Shown here: positions 46,503 to 55,499 of the stretch, piece by piece
How the letters are laid out: each line of letters opens with the position of its first letter
How positions within the stretch are numbered: position 1 is the first letter of the stretch
From: Fidelibacterota bacterium
GTDB lineage: Bacteria; Marinisomatota; Marinisomatia; SCGC-AAA003-L08; GCA-002719095
DNA: 64,000 nt
NCBI GenBank assembly: GCA_002705575.1
Contig: PAHI01000025.1
Span: 1-64,000, forward strand
Direction of reading: 5' to 3'
Notes under the pieces: generated by a model
Seen by the model: only the letters and a program-made list of their open reading frames with translations
The model's database searches: none
What the model was told of the DNA's origin: nothing
Translations under genes and position numbers: made by a program

Positions 46503-46578
46503 TTTGTAACGAAATATAATGCTAATAGATTTTTATTTCAAGAATATATATAATGTTCTTAATACAAATCGTTACAAA
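46503..46578. promoter_or_regulatory. Spaced 10-bp inverted repeat between divergent operons
   Basis: The 247-base gap between pilA (minus) and pgsB (plus) holds a perfect inverted repeat: TTTGTAACGA at 46503-46512 and TCGTTACAAA at 46569-46578, separated by 56 AT-rich bases. The gap must carry promoters for both operons. The repeat could be a pair of operator half-sites for a shared regulator. I cannot place -35/-10 elements with confidence. No other gene or structure is visible in the gap. Confidence 0.4.
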
Positions 46579-46670
46579 CAAAACCCGATTGTATTATTGA
46601 TTTATTTATTATTATATAAAGCTGTTTTTAATATTTTTGTTAACTATGATGTAGTAATTAGAGTTTTAAT

Positions 46671-47834
46671 TTGATTATATCTTTATTGATACTTTTTGTT
46701 TTGTTGATAGCTTTGGGCTCAGTAGAATCTTATAGGCATAATTACCATTTACATAAAATCCCTATAAGAATTCATGTTAATGGAGCAAGAGGAAAGTCGA
46801 GTGTTACTAGATTAATTGCTTCAGGCTTAAGAGAAAGTGGTAAAAAAGTTATTGCAAAAACTACTGGTTCTTCACCTAGAATTATTAATGAAGTCGGTGA
46901 TGATATAGCTATTCACAGATTAAGGTCTGCATCAATTGGAGAGCAAGTAAAAATGATTGCTAACTTTTCTAAAAAAAATATTGATATAATGGTAATGGAG
47001 TGCATGGCTGTTCAGCCACAGTATCAATGGATATCTGAGCAAAAAATGTTACAGTCTACAATTGGAGTTATAACTAATGTACGTCCTGACCATCTTGATG
47101 AGATGGGTTATACAAATGATGATATAGCGATGTCATTAAGCAATACGATTCCTAAGAATGGTAAAATCGTTGTTCATAAAGATAAATTTGGAGAATTATT
47201 TTCAGAAATAGCTAAGAAAAGAAATACAAAGTTGAAGTATGTAGATTATGGAATTGTGGATGATATTTATATGAATAGATTTCAGTATTTTGAGCATAAA
47301 GATAATGTTGAATTAGCTTTGAAAGTATGTAAAGAGGTAGGTGTCGAAGAACAGATTGCATTAAAAGGAATTCTTAAGAATCACCCAGACCCAGGAGCCT
47401 TAGTGATATGGAAAATTAAAGTGAATTCAGGCTCTAATTATTTTGTTAGTGCTTTTGCAGCCAATGATCCAGAGTCAACGTTAGATATATGGAAAAAAAT
47501 ATCAGTTAGATATGAAGGTACAAAATCTTGTGTTTTTTTAAATACTCGTTCTGACAGACAGTATAGAACTCATCAATTATCAAATATTGTAGCTAACAAT
47601 ATTATTCCTAATAAGCTTATTATTAGAGGTGATAATTTAGATAGCATTGTCAAAAAATATAATTTTGAAGAAAAGGGTATTGAGGTTATTCGTTTTAATG
47701 ATAATGCAAGCCCAAAAACAGTTGTTGATATAATAGGAGGTTTTGACAATCATTTAATAATGGGTATTGGCAATATTGTTGGTTGGGGTGAAAGTTTTGT
47801 AAAAGAAGTTAGGAGGTACAAAATTAATGGTTGA
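46671..47834 (+). CDS. pgsB: Poly-gamma-glutamate synthase subunit PgsB/CapB
   Basis: The 387-residue product begins with a membrane helix (IISLLILFVLLIALGSVES) and has the Mur-ligase-like ATP site of PgsB: IHVNGARGKSSVTRL, with NGARGKSS at residues 37-44. Next come VMECMAVQPQYQWISEQKM and TNVRPDHLDEMG, and near the end IMGIGNIVGWGESFV, all close to the Bacillus pattern. PgsB and PgsC form the ATP-dependent glutamate polymerase. The start is TTG at 46671; no ATG gives a full N-terminus. It overlaps pgsC by eight bases. Confidence 0.92.
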   Translation: MIISLLILFVLLIALGSVESYRHNYHLHKIPIRIHVNGARGKSSVTRLIASGLRESGKKVIAKTTGSSPRIINEVGDDIAIHRLRSASIGEQVKMIANFSKKNIDIMVMECMAVQPQYQWISEQKMLQSTIGVITNVRPDHLDEMGYTNDDIAMSLSNTIPKNGKIVVHKDKFGELFSEIAKKRNTKLKYVDYGIVDDIYMNRFQYFEHKDNVELALKVCKEVGVEEQIALKGILKNHPDPGALVIWKIKVNSGSNYFVSAFAANDPESTLDIWKKISVRYEGTKSCVFLNTRSDRQYRTHQLSNIVANNIIPNKLIIRGDNLDSIVKKYNFEEKGIEVIRFNDNASPKTVVDIIGGFDNHLIMGIGNIVGWGESFVKEVRRYKING

Positions 47835-48273
47835 ACTAGCTATTGGGTTAGGCATGATTTTAAGTCTTATTTTGACTGAAACCTTAGGGGTTACTGCTGG
47901 GGGAATTATTGTTCCTGGTTATATTGCTTTGTATCTAGGTGACCCTATTAAAGTTATTTCTACTTTTTTAATTAGCATTCTTGTGTATTTAGTTGTAAAG
48001 CTTTTGTCAAACTTCTTATTAATTTATGGTAAAAGAAGACTTGTTTTATCTCTTTTGCTTGGGTTTTTATTGGGCTATGTATCTAAGGTTTATTTTTCAG
48101 ATATTAATAACGGTCAGTACGATTTATCTGTGATTGGAAATATTATTCCAGGATTAATTGCAAGTTGGATGGATAGACAGGGAGTTTTAAGAACAATTAG
48201 CGTTATATTGATTACATCTTCAATTGTTAAAATGATTTTAATTATTATATCTGAGGGAAGAATTGATGTTTAG
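47827..48273 (+). CDS. pgsC: Poly-gamma-glutamate biosynthesis protein PgsC/CapC
   Basis: The 148-residue membrane protein has four to five hydrophobic segments. The N-terminal TETLGVTAGGIIVPGYIALY matches the conserved GV-x-PGGxIVP region of PgsC, followed by ISILVYLVVKLLSNFLLIYG and the C-terminal LIASWMDRQGVLRTISV. It is the obligate membrane partner of PgsB. It overlaps both neighbours. Confidence 0.9.
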   Translation: MVELAIGLGMILSLILTETLGVTAGGIIVPGYIALYLGDPIKVISTFLISILVYLVVKLLSNFLLIYGKRRLVLSLLLGFLLGYVSKVYFSDINNGQYDLSVIGNIIPGLIASWMDRQGVLRTISVILITSSIVKMILIIISEGRIDV

Positions 48274-49408
48274 GCCTGCGATACAACGGTTATCTATATT
48301 GCTTTTTATGTGTGCTTTCTGTATGTTTTTAGCTATAGTTTCTATGCATTATAAAGTTGTTTTCAAAAAAGATGGGTATGATTACAAAATTAATGCATCA
48401 AGATTGATGGAAAGGTCATTGCAAAAGATAAAAAAAGATGATAAGGAAATAGATTCATCGTATGATCCTCTTGAGACAGGTGTTGTTTATTTTAAAAACG
48501 GCTTAGAAGGTAATCTTGATTCAAAGCTCACTACACTAAATCCTAATTTCGCTGGATTGGTTGTCGATATGTTTATTAAAGCCAATCTTGAAGAAGGGGA
48601 TAATATTGCTGTAGCATTTACAGGTTCTATGCCGGGAGCTAATCTTGCTGTTTTAAGTGCATGTGAGGCCATGAATATAAAGCCCACAATAATTACTTCT
48701 GTTAGTGCTTCAAATTGGGGAGCTAATGACTATGGTATGTCTTGGCTCGATATGGAAAGGAAACTATCTGATTATAAATATTATAGAAGTGACGCAGCAT
48801 CGGTAGGTAAAGGGGGAGATATAGGCAATGGCTTATCAGAAAAAGATATCAAAGCTATTATTAAAAGTATTGACAGAAATAATATATCAAAGATATATAA
48901 TAAAAAGAAAAATTTAGATTTTCATATTTCTGAAAGAATGAAGTTGTACGATAGGGATTATGAAGATATTGATTTATTTGTTAATGTGGGAGGTGGTGTT
49001 GCGAGCATAGGTTATTATCCTGGAATTGAAAAACAATCAGGCTTTTTGTCAGTTGATTCAATTAGATTTTTATATAGCAATAAAGTTATCAGTGATTGCG
49101 TTATGAAAAGGTTTGCTTATCGTAAAAACAATCCTGTTCCTTCAGTAAATATTACTAATATTGAGGCATTGGTTGGAGATGACCTTCCTATTATTTCCTT
49201 GGCAAAAGATGAAAACAATAATCCTGTATTTAGCAAAAAGAATAGTCCCGTTATAGGTAAAGGTCCTTTATTCTCAGAAAAAAGATATAATCTTGTAATT
49301 GTAATACCATGCTTAATTGCATCTTTAACGCTTGTTTTAGGAGTTGGTTTTTATAGTCACTTTCAGATTAAACAGAGGATGACCTCTTATGATCCAGATA
49401 GCTTTTAA
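48266..49408 (+). CDS. pgsW: Poly-gamma-glutamate system protein (PgsW type)
   Basis: The 380-residue product has an N-terminal membrane helix (LSILLFMCAFCMFLAIVSM) and a second one near the C-terminus (LVIVIPCLIASLTLVLGVGF), with a domain between that contains GDNIAVAFTGSMPGANLAVL and IITSVSASNWGANDYGMSWL, plus DLFVNVGGGVASIGYYPG. I recognise this as the protein that accompanies pgsB and pgsC in several diderm and planctomycete-type loci. Its biochemical role is unknown. PgsA/CapA is not found here. The ATG at 48266 follows a TTG at 48263; either could be used. Confidence 0.8.
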   Translation: MFRPAIQRLSILLFMCAFCMFLAIVSMHYKVVFKKDGYDYKINASRLMERSLQKIKKDDKEIDSSYDPLETGVVYFKNGLEGNLDSKLTTLNPNFAGLVVDMFIKANLEEGDNIAVAFTGSMPGANLAVLSACEAMNIKPTIITSVSASNWGANDYGMSWLDMERKLSDYKYYRSDAASVGKGGDIGNGLSEKDIKAIIKSIDRNNISKIYNKKKNLDFHISERMKLYDRDYEDIDLFVNVGGGVASIGYYPGIEKQSGFLSVDSIRFLYSNKVISDCVMKRFAYRKNNPVPSVNITNIEALVGDDLPIISLAKDENNNPVFSKKNSPVIGKGPLFSEKRYNLVIVIPCLIASLTLVLGVGFYSHFQIKQRMTSYDPDSF

Positions 49409-50264
49409 AATTATTAAGATATATGTTGTTTTGGCGGGGATTATTATTGCAAAAAGTATAGCTCCAGAAGAATTGGGCTATAATGAAATATTAAATATAT
49501 ATAATAAAGATAGAGATTATTATCGTTTAGTGGATAATCAATTAACGTATTTTGTTGAAGGTCCTAAAATTTTAAATATTTATTCAAGATTAGCTTTTCC
49601 TAAAATGTCAAAGAAAATTAATCCATATGAGTTTATGATTTTTGTTGATAATGTGGATTCATTTAAAGTTAGTCATAGGTATAGAATGGATTCTAATGTT
49701 ACCAATGACATGCATCCAGGACATGCCTATACTGTTTCAGGAAAGGATGTTATTAATATTCCAAAAGGACGGCATCGTATAATGTTAGCACCTTTAAATA
49801 AATCTAATATTTTAATTCGGCTAACAACTCAACTTTTTAAAAAAAATAAAGGTTTGCTTTATGATGTGGAGCCAATTAATAATGAGTATATAGATTCAAA
49901 AATATTGCAAACTAAAGATAGTAATTTTAAGTATTATTCATTATCTAATAAGAAGAATAGCAAGGTTTCTTTTGATGTTCAGGGACCATCAGTAATTAAG
50001 GTTTTTTCAAGAATTATTTTTTCAAATAAAGAGAGTTCTGGATATTATCATTTTAAAGTTAGAGAGAATAATAGCTTGCTATCGAATCAGCATGTAATTA
50101 CCTCTGTCTCTAATGGCTCTAAAGTGTTGAACGATCAAGTTGTTAAGCCATCAAAATACAGGACAATGCATATATTGGTTCCAGAGGGTAAAAATAGATA
50201 TGAGCTAGAGTTGGTGAGTTCTGAAAACAAAGAAGTTCTCATTAGAATTGTAAAAGAGAAATGA
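49389..50264 (+). CDS. Secreted protein of unknown function with internal duplication
   Basis: The 291-residue product has a signal peptide (IYVVLAGIIIAKSIA) and no recognised family. Two halves look related. Residues about 38-150 contain YYRLVDNQLTYFVEGPKILN then IYSRLAFP; residues about 180-290 contain YYSLSNKKNSKVSFDVQGPS then VIKVFSRIIFS. Both continue with a tyrosine/phenylalanine strand (YEFMIFVDN and YYHFKVREN) and a second region (INIPKGRHRIMLAP and HILVPEGKNRYELEL). This suggests two beta-sandwich domains. It overlaps pgsW by 20 bases and the next gene by four, so it probably works with the poly-gamma-glutamate system in the periplasm. Confidence 0.7.
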   Translation: MIQIAFKIIKIYVVLAGIIIAKSIAPEELGYNEILNIYNKDRDYYRLVDNQLTYFVEGPKILNIYSRLAFPKMSKKINPYEFMIFVDNVDSFKVSHRYRMDSNVTNDMHPGHAYTVSGKDVINIPKGRHRIMLAPLNKSNILIRLTTQLFKKNKGLLYDVEPINNEYIDSKILQTKDSNFKYYSLSNKKNSKVSFDVQGPSVIKVFSRIIFSNKESSGYYHFKVRENNSLLSNQHVITSVSNGSKVLNDQVVKPSKYRTMHILVPEGKNRYELELVSSENKEVLIRIVKEK

Positions 50265-51301
50265 ATAAGGTTATTATAATAATATGTTCTTCAGTTGTAA
50301 TTTGCTCGATTCCATTAAAAAATCGTTATTTGGTGCCTGTTTATCTTAGAATAGGCTTATCTACAGGTTATCATGATAATGTGTTTCAGTTTTCAAGCAG
50401 AGAAAAGAATGATATTGATTCATATAATTATATGGGAGATGCATCAAATTATGATAGTTTTTATTTAAAGCCTGATTTTAGAATTTTGTATAGTCCTAAA
50501 ATATTTAATCAAAAGATTACCAATTTTATTTTCAATGCTTCATTTTCAAACTTTTTAAACGTTGAGGATAAAAATAGCTTCAATTATTCAGTAAGATTTG
50601 AATATAAAATAAAATCATTTAATTGGATTAAAATTAGCTATAGAAATAGTCCGAATAATTTTTTAAGGTATTACAATGACAATGATTTGCCAGAACAGAA
50701 ATATTTTTTATGTGATTATAATTCTGATTCTTTTTACGTGTCTTATTCTGCAGCGTTTGGTAAGTATGGATGGAGTAGGTTCAAGCTTTATGTAGCAAAT
50801 CAATTTTATAATCCGAATTTCACTGAGTTTGATACAAGGCATAGTAAAATCAGTTTCAAACATTATTTTAAATTTCGAGGCTATAAATTAAATGCTTCTT
50901 TTTCATACTTATTAGCTGATAATGTTTCATATGATAGTGGTCAGCTATCTTCAGAATTTGATAGATCTTATACTGGGAATATAATTTCATTTGAGATTAA
51001 AGATGATTTGAAGAATAAATTTTTAGATAAGATTTTATTAGGCTATACTTATAGTGAACGATTTTATAAATCAGAATCATCTTTTGATCCTCTTCATTCA
51101 GGCAGATCACATTCAGAGCATGTTGTATCATTAGAAATCAGAAAAAAAATTAGAGAAGATGTTCAATTAGGGTTAAAATATCAAGCAAGAAATCGAAACA
51201 CAATTTCAGATTTTGAATGGGTTGAATCTTTAAAAAGTTTTAATGGGAATCAAATATTGTTCAAAATTATATATGATATGGATATAGATACTTTTTATTA
51301 A
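50261..51301 (+). CDS. Probable outer-membrane beta-barrel protein in pgs cluster
   Basis: The 346-residue product has a signal peptide (VIIIICSSVVICSIP) and then alternating hydrophobic/aromatic strands typical of an outer-membrane barrel, for example FNASFSNFLNVEDKNSFNYS, WSRFKLYVANQFYN, YKLNASFSYLLADNVSYDSG and VQLGLKYQARNRNTISDFEW. It ends with an aromatic residue (DIDTFY), like many barrels. I know no family name. Its place directly behind pgsBCW and the duplicated secreted protein makes it a candidate for passage or anchoring of the polymer at the outer membrane; this is inference. Confidence 0.65.
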   Translation: MNKVIIIICSSVVICSIPLKNRYLVPVYLRIGLSTGYHDNVFQFSSREKNDIDSYNYMGDASNYDSFYLKPDFRILYSPKIFNQKITNFIFNASFSNFLNVEDKNSFNYSVRFEYKIKSFNWIKISYRNSPNNFLRYYNDNDLPEQKYFLCDYNSDSFYVSYSAAFGKYGWSRFKLYVANQFYNPNFTEFDTRHSKISFKHYFKFRGYKLNASFSYLLADNVSYDSGQLSSEFDRSYTGNIISFEIKDDLKNKFLDKILLGYTYSERFYKSESSFDPLHSGRSHSEHVVSLEIRKKIREDVQLGLKYQARNRNTISDFEWVESLKSFNGNQILFKIIYDMDIDTFY

Positions 51302-52434
51302 TGAAATTAATTAGAAAAATACTAACGTTAATGCTTATGTTTTTTGGATGCAATAGTCCTTCTGATTCTATGGGTTCATTAGTGGTAAAGTCTGCTTTAT
51401 ATCCTACTGATAATTATTGTTACGATATAGATTTGAATGATGATACAATTGTTTTAGCTTCATATTATGGTGGGTACTATAAATATTCTTATGAATTAGG
51501 TTTGGATGGATTTCCCATTATAACCCCTGTTATTGAAGGTGCAAACAATCACAATCTTGACCTTTATAACGATAGTATTGATAAGGTCGAAATTTTAAAT
51601 GATGGATTAATTTATATGCTAGATAGGCATTTTGGAGGTTCATCTGGTGTATGGATTGATAATTCTAATGGTGCTCCTGTTTCTCCAGAAAACTTGTCTG
51701 CACAATATTGTGTTCAAGGTAATTATTTAGATATAGCAGTAGATGATTCTAGAGAGTTGGTTCATGATTTATACTCGTTAATGAAGCATACCAGCTATGA
51801 TGAGACAAATTCTTCAGATCCAGTTTTCAAAGAATATTCGACTTCTTTGGTTAAAAGAGAGGTTGCTGTTATTGCTGATTATAATGGAGATGTTATTTCA
51901 AGTGTAGACTTAGTTGTTCCTGATTGTACATTTCTAAAGACGCTTAATTATGATTCAAGTGATGTAGAATGTTTTGGTGAAAAGGTAGCAGTGGTTAGTG
52001 AATCTGAGGGAATTACTGTTTTTGAAAAAGATGATGGTGGAGATTTAGTTAACTTGTTTCAACAGGAAAGTGCATTTAAAATTAATCTTGCAGGAGGTCA
52101 GGCTCAATCAGTTCTAGTTATTGAAGATGCAGTGATTGGAGGGTTTTCAAATGATAGGGGTTGTTACATGGCGTTACTAGGAAGCGATTCTGCCAGTACT
52201 GTAAATTTATTCTTTGGAGAAGGCTACTCAGTAAGAGATATTGCTTATGACAATGGTCTAATTGCTCTTGCTTCTGGAAGTGATGGAATTCAGATATATC
52301 AATGGGATGGTGGAGATTCTGTTATCCCCTTTGGTTCTATCGAAACTGATTATGCTTATAGTGTTAAGTTAAAAGGATCTTTGGTTTTTGTTGCGACTAG
52401 GCTAGGTCTTGAGATATACAAAATAGGAATTTAA
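51301..52434 (+). CDS. LVIVD-like beta-propeller lipoprotein
   Basis: The 377-residue product has a lipoprotein signal (ILTLMLMFFGCNSPSDSMG, Cys17) and repeating blades of the type YCYDIDLNDDTIVLASYYGG YYKYSYE-like, later SVRDIAYDNGLIALASGSDG then IQIYQW and AYSVKLKGSLVFVATRLGLE with IYKIGI. This is the pattern of LVIVD-repeat beta-propellers. It should be tethered in the envelope, probably at the outer membrane. Its partner and role are unknown. Start ATG shares one base with the barrel gene's stop. Confidence 0.7.
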   Translation: MKLIRKILTLMLMFFGCNSPSDSMGSLVVKSALYPTDNYCYDIDLNDDTIVLASYYGGYYKYSYELGLDGFPIITPVIEGANNHNLDLYNDSIDKVEILNDGLIYMLDRHFGGSSGVWIDNSNGAPVSPENLSAQYCVQGNYLDIAVDDSRELVHDLYSLMKHTSYDETNSSDPVFKEYSTSLVKREVAVIADYNGDVISSVDLVVPDCTFLKTLNYDSSDVECFGEKVAVVSESEGITVFEKDDGGDLVNLFQQESAFKINLAGGQAQSVLVIEDAVIGGFSNDRGCYMALLGSDSASTVNLFFGEGYSVRDIAYDNGLIALASGSDGIQIYQWDGGDSVIPFGSIETDYAYSVKLKGSLVFVATRLGLEIYKIGI

Positions 52435-52437
52435 AAA

Positions 52438-55400
52438 ATGAACTTAAAAAAAATACCAATTTTATTTTTAGTATGCTTTGTTTTTGCTCAATTTGATTGG
52501 CAGTCAAATGGTGTTTCTGTGCGTCAAGGGGTGCATATTGAGTGGCAACGCTCAGCTGATGATGTAGGCGATGCTGTTATATTTGCATGGTCTGATACTC
52601 GTAATGGTGGGAGAGATATTTATGCTCAAAAAGTAGATTATAATGGAAATATAATATGGCAAGAAGGAGGTATTGCTATTGTTCAGTCTGAGGGAAGACA
52701 GGAAGACCCTCTTCTTGTATCTGATGGTAATGGAGGAGCTTATATTGCTTGGGTTGATTATAAAAATGAGCCTTTAGACGGTGATATCTATGCTCAGCAT
52801 ATTAATGCTCAAGGATTATTGTCTTGGGATATTGCTGGCATACCCCTGACAACTGTTGTAGGAAAGCAGGTATCTCCTAATATGTGTAGTGATGGTCTAG
52901 GTGGAGCGTATGTTATATGGAAAGACCTTACTGTTAGTTCGTATGGCTATATATACGGAACTCATCTGTCATTGACTGGTGCTCTTGCTCTAGAAACAGG
53001 GATAGCTATTTTAGATGACAATGGTTTTCATAATGGGGTAAGTATCGAAAAAGCTGGTCAAGGACATGCAGTATTAACTTGGGCAGATAATGATGCAGGA
53101 AACAATTCAAATGTTAAAGCACAACGTATTAATCAGAATTGTGAAAAATTATGGAGTGATAGCTCAAACAATTCTTTTATAACTGTATCTTCAAATGATG
53201 GTGATCAGTTGTATGCGAAAGTTACATATTATGATGAATCTCATTCTATTTTAGTTTGGGAAGATCATAGAAATGGTGTTTTTGGTGATATTTATTATGA
53301 TTTTTTAGATGTTAGTGGTAATAGTGTTTTTTCAACAAGCGGTGGCCAGCCTTTATGTATTGATGGCGGAGACCAAATTAAACCTCGTGTAAAAGCTTCT
53401 TATGATGGAGCATATGTTATTTGGGAAGATAAAAGAAACTTAAATACAGACATATACATTCAAAAAGTTGATTATTTAGGCAATATTTACTTTGAAAACA
53501 ATGGAGTTAGTGTTGTTTCTGCATCAGGAAATCAAAATCAGGCTCGTCTTACTGTAGATGGTTTAGGAGGGGCTTATATTGTATGGAGCGATGAGAGACT
53601 GGCTTCATTTCCTCAAACAGATATCTATTTCCAACATATCCAGTCTGATGGAACTTTTTCGTTTCCAGTAGATGGTGAGGTTCTATGTGATGAGCCTTAT
53701 TATCAATTTTCTCCTATAGTAAGAGCTAAAGATGGTCAAGGTTTAGCTATTTGGGGTGATCAAAGGTCAGGAAGTATAGGTTTATATATACAAAAAATGA
53801 ATGCTCTAGGAACTCAGTTTTCAAATAATGGGCAAGAAGTATTTTTTGGTATCGATGGAAATGGTAAATTTCCAAAATCAATAACATTGAATAGCGAAGA
53901 ATCAGTTATTTATTGGAACGATAGACGTGAAAGTCCATTTAGTAGTTTAACATATGGTAAAAAAATTAATAGTCAATTTTCCATGAATGTTGACAATCTC
54001 AATGGATCCCCCTTATCTTCTAACGCATATCAATCAGATGCTATGCTTGTTGATACTGGTCAAAATTTATTTTTAGGGTTTACTCAATCAGATGGTGATC
54101 AGCATCAATATTTTGATATATTAGACTATAATCTTGAATCAGTATCTTCTTCAAGTAATCCAGTATATCCTTCTGATGGTTTTTCGCAGGAGTATTTTTC
54201 TATTACAAAAAGTGAAGATGGTTATGTTTATTATGTTTATTCAGATAATAGTCCTTATGGGATTTATGGGATTTATGTAAATAAGTATGACAATTATGGA
54301 GGTGCTCAATGGTCGTCTCCAGTAAATATAGTAAGTTCAATTGCAACAGACGATCTTGTGCAGGCTACATTTTCAAATCCTAATGGAGGTGTTATAATAT
54401 TGTATAATTCAGGCAGTTGGCAAGGTAGTAATATTTATGCGATTAGCGTATCTGGTGATGGTCAGGTTTCTGATGGATGGAACGCTGATGGCGTTCAATT
54501 GTGTTCAAGCGATTCTGATCAATTCATCGAATCTTACACAGCAACGCCTTATGGTATTTTATTAACTTTTACAGATTCAAAGTCTGGTTTTGATGATGTG
54601 TATTCACAAATGATAACTTATGATGGAAATATTGTTTTTGGAGATGATGGTTTAAATATATCAAATATACAAGACTCGGATCAATCTGATAGCTCTGTTA
54701 GTTATTCAGATATCGCTGATGCAGCTCTTATTTGTTGGGAAGATAGGAGGTCAGGTTCAGATTCTGACCTATATTGCAAATATATTCAGTTGCAAGGTCA
54801 ATTAATTAGGCCTTCAGGAACAATTTCATTCGACATCAATTCATACAATTTATCAAATGAATTAATATTAGCAGAAGAAGTAGGAAATCAAACTAATCCA
54901 TTTGTTTATGCTACTCAGTCAGGATCTTTTTTGATTGCTTGGGAAGATAGTCGTAGTGGCGTGGATAAAGATATTTATTTTCAAGAAATATCAGGTCCTA
55001 ATTTTAAATTAGCAGATGGTGGAATAGTTATGTGTGATGCAGACTTTAATCAGCTTAATCCTGAAATCAATATATACTCTGAATCAAATAAATCTTATAT
55101 GATATATTGGGACGACTTAAGAAGCTCAGGTAAAGAATCTTTAAACAATATTTATGTACAATCTTATTCTATAGACTGGGTGAATTTAGATAATAGTTTT
55201 AATCAAATTCCTGTTAATTACAGTATAGAATCCGTTTATCCAAATCCATTTAATCCATCTATTAATATTAGTTTTAATATTGATAAAATAGATAATGTTA
55301 AAATATCAATATTTAACATCCTTGGAGAAGAGATTGATGTTTTATATAACAGAAATATTCATCCTGGCAATCATAGGATTCAATGGTCACCAGCTACAGA

Positions 55401-55482
55401 TGTTTCATCAGGACTCTATATTGTGAGAATAGATGCTCAGGAGCAAGGAATACTTACAAAAAAGATAACATTGCTTAAGTAG
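52438..55482 (+). CDS. T9SS-exported repeat protein (W-x-D-x-R propeller-like)
   Basis: The 1014-residue product has a signal peptide (IPILFLVCFVFAQ) and at least eleven repeats built on W-x-D-x-R/N followed by DIYxQ, for example FAWSDTRNGGRDIYAQKVDY, VIWEDKRNLNTDIYIQKVDY and IAWEDSRSGVDKDIYFQEIS. Spacing of about 65-85 residues suggests propeller blades. The C-terminal 80 residues are a type A type IX secretion sorting domain: VYPNPFNPSINISFNIDKID, LGEEIDVLYNR and SGLYIVRIDAQEQG then ITKKITLLK-like end. It is thus probably released or attached at the cell surface. It starts three bases after the propeller lipoprotein gene. Confidence 0.85.
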   Translation: MNLKKIPILFLVCFVFAQFDWQSNGVSVRQGVHIEWQRSADDVGDAVIFAWSDTRNGGRDIYAQKVDYNGNIIWQEGGIAIVQSEGRQEDPLLVSDGNGGAYIAWVDYKNEPLDGDIYAQHINAQGLLSWDIAGIPLTTVVGKQVSPNMCSDGLGGAYVIWKDLTVSSYGYIYGTHLSLTGALALETGIAILDDNGFHNGVSIEKAGQGHAVLTWADNDAGNNSNVKAQRINQNCEKLWSDSSNNSFITVSSNDGDQLYAKVTYYDESHSILVWEDHRNGVFGDIYYDFLDVSGNSVFSTSGGQPLCIDGGDQIKPRVKASYDGAYVIWEDKRNLNTDIYIQKVDYLGNIYFENNGVSVVSASGNQNQARLTVDGLGGAYIVWSDERLASFPQTDIYFQHIQSDGTFSFPVDGEVLCDEPYYQFSPIVRAKDGQGLAIWGDQRSGSIGLYIQKMNALGTQFSNNGQEVFFGIDGNGKFPKSITLNSEESVIYWNDRRESPFSSLTYGKKINSQFSMNVDNLNGSPLSSNAYQSDAMLVDTGQNLFLGFTQSDGDQHQYFDILDYNLESVSSSSNPVYPSDGFSQEYFSITKSEDGYVYYVYSDNSPYGIYGIYVNKYDNYGGAQWSSPVNIVSSIATDDLVQATFSNPNGGVIILYNSGSWQGSNIYAISVSGDGQVSDGWNADGVQLCSSDSDQFIESYTATPYGILLTFTDSKSGFDDVYSQMITYDGNIVFGDDGLNISNIQDSDQSDSSVSYSDIADAALICWEDRRSGSDSDLYCKYIQLQGQLIRPSGTISFDINSYNLSNELILAEEVGNQTNPFVYATQSGSFLIAWEDSRSGVDKDIYFQEISGPNFKLADGGIVMCDADFNQLNPEINIYSESNKSYMIYWDDLRSSGKESLNNIYVQSYSIDWVNLDNSFNQIPVNYSIESVYPNPFNPSINISFNIDKIDNVKISIFNILGEEIDVLYNRNIHPGNHRIQWSPATDVSSGLYIVRIDAQEQGILTKKITLLK

Positions 55483-55499
55483 AGGAGTTAATTGTATAA

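Noticed and set aside
46424..46670. Sigma-54 promoter for pilA
   Set aside because: No TGGCA-N7-TGC-type element is seen upstream of the pilin gene on the minus strand.
52438..55482. Tandem DNA repeats or CRISPR-like array in the W-x-D repeat gene
   Set aside because: The repeats are only at protein level, diverged in DNA and irregular in spacing.
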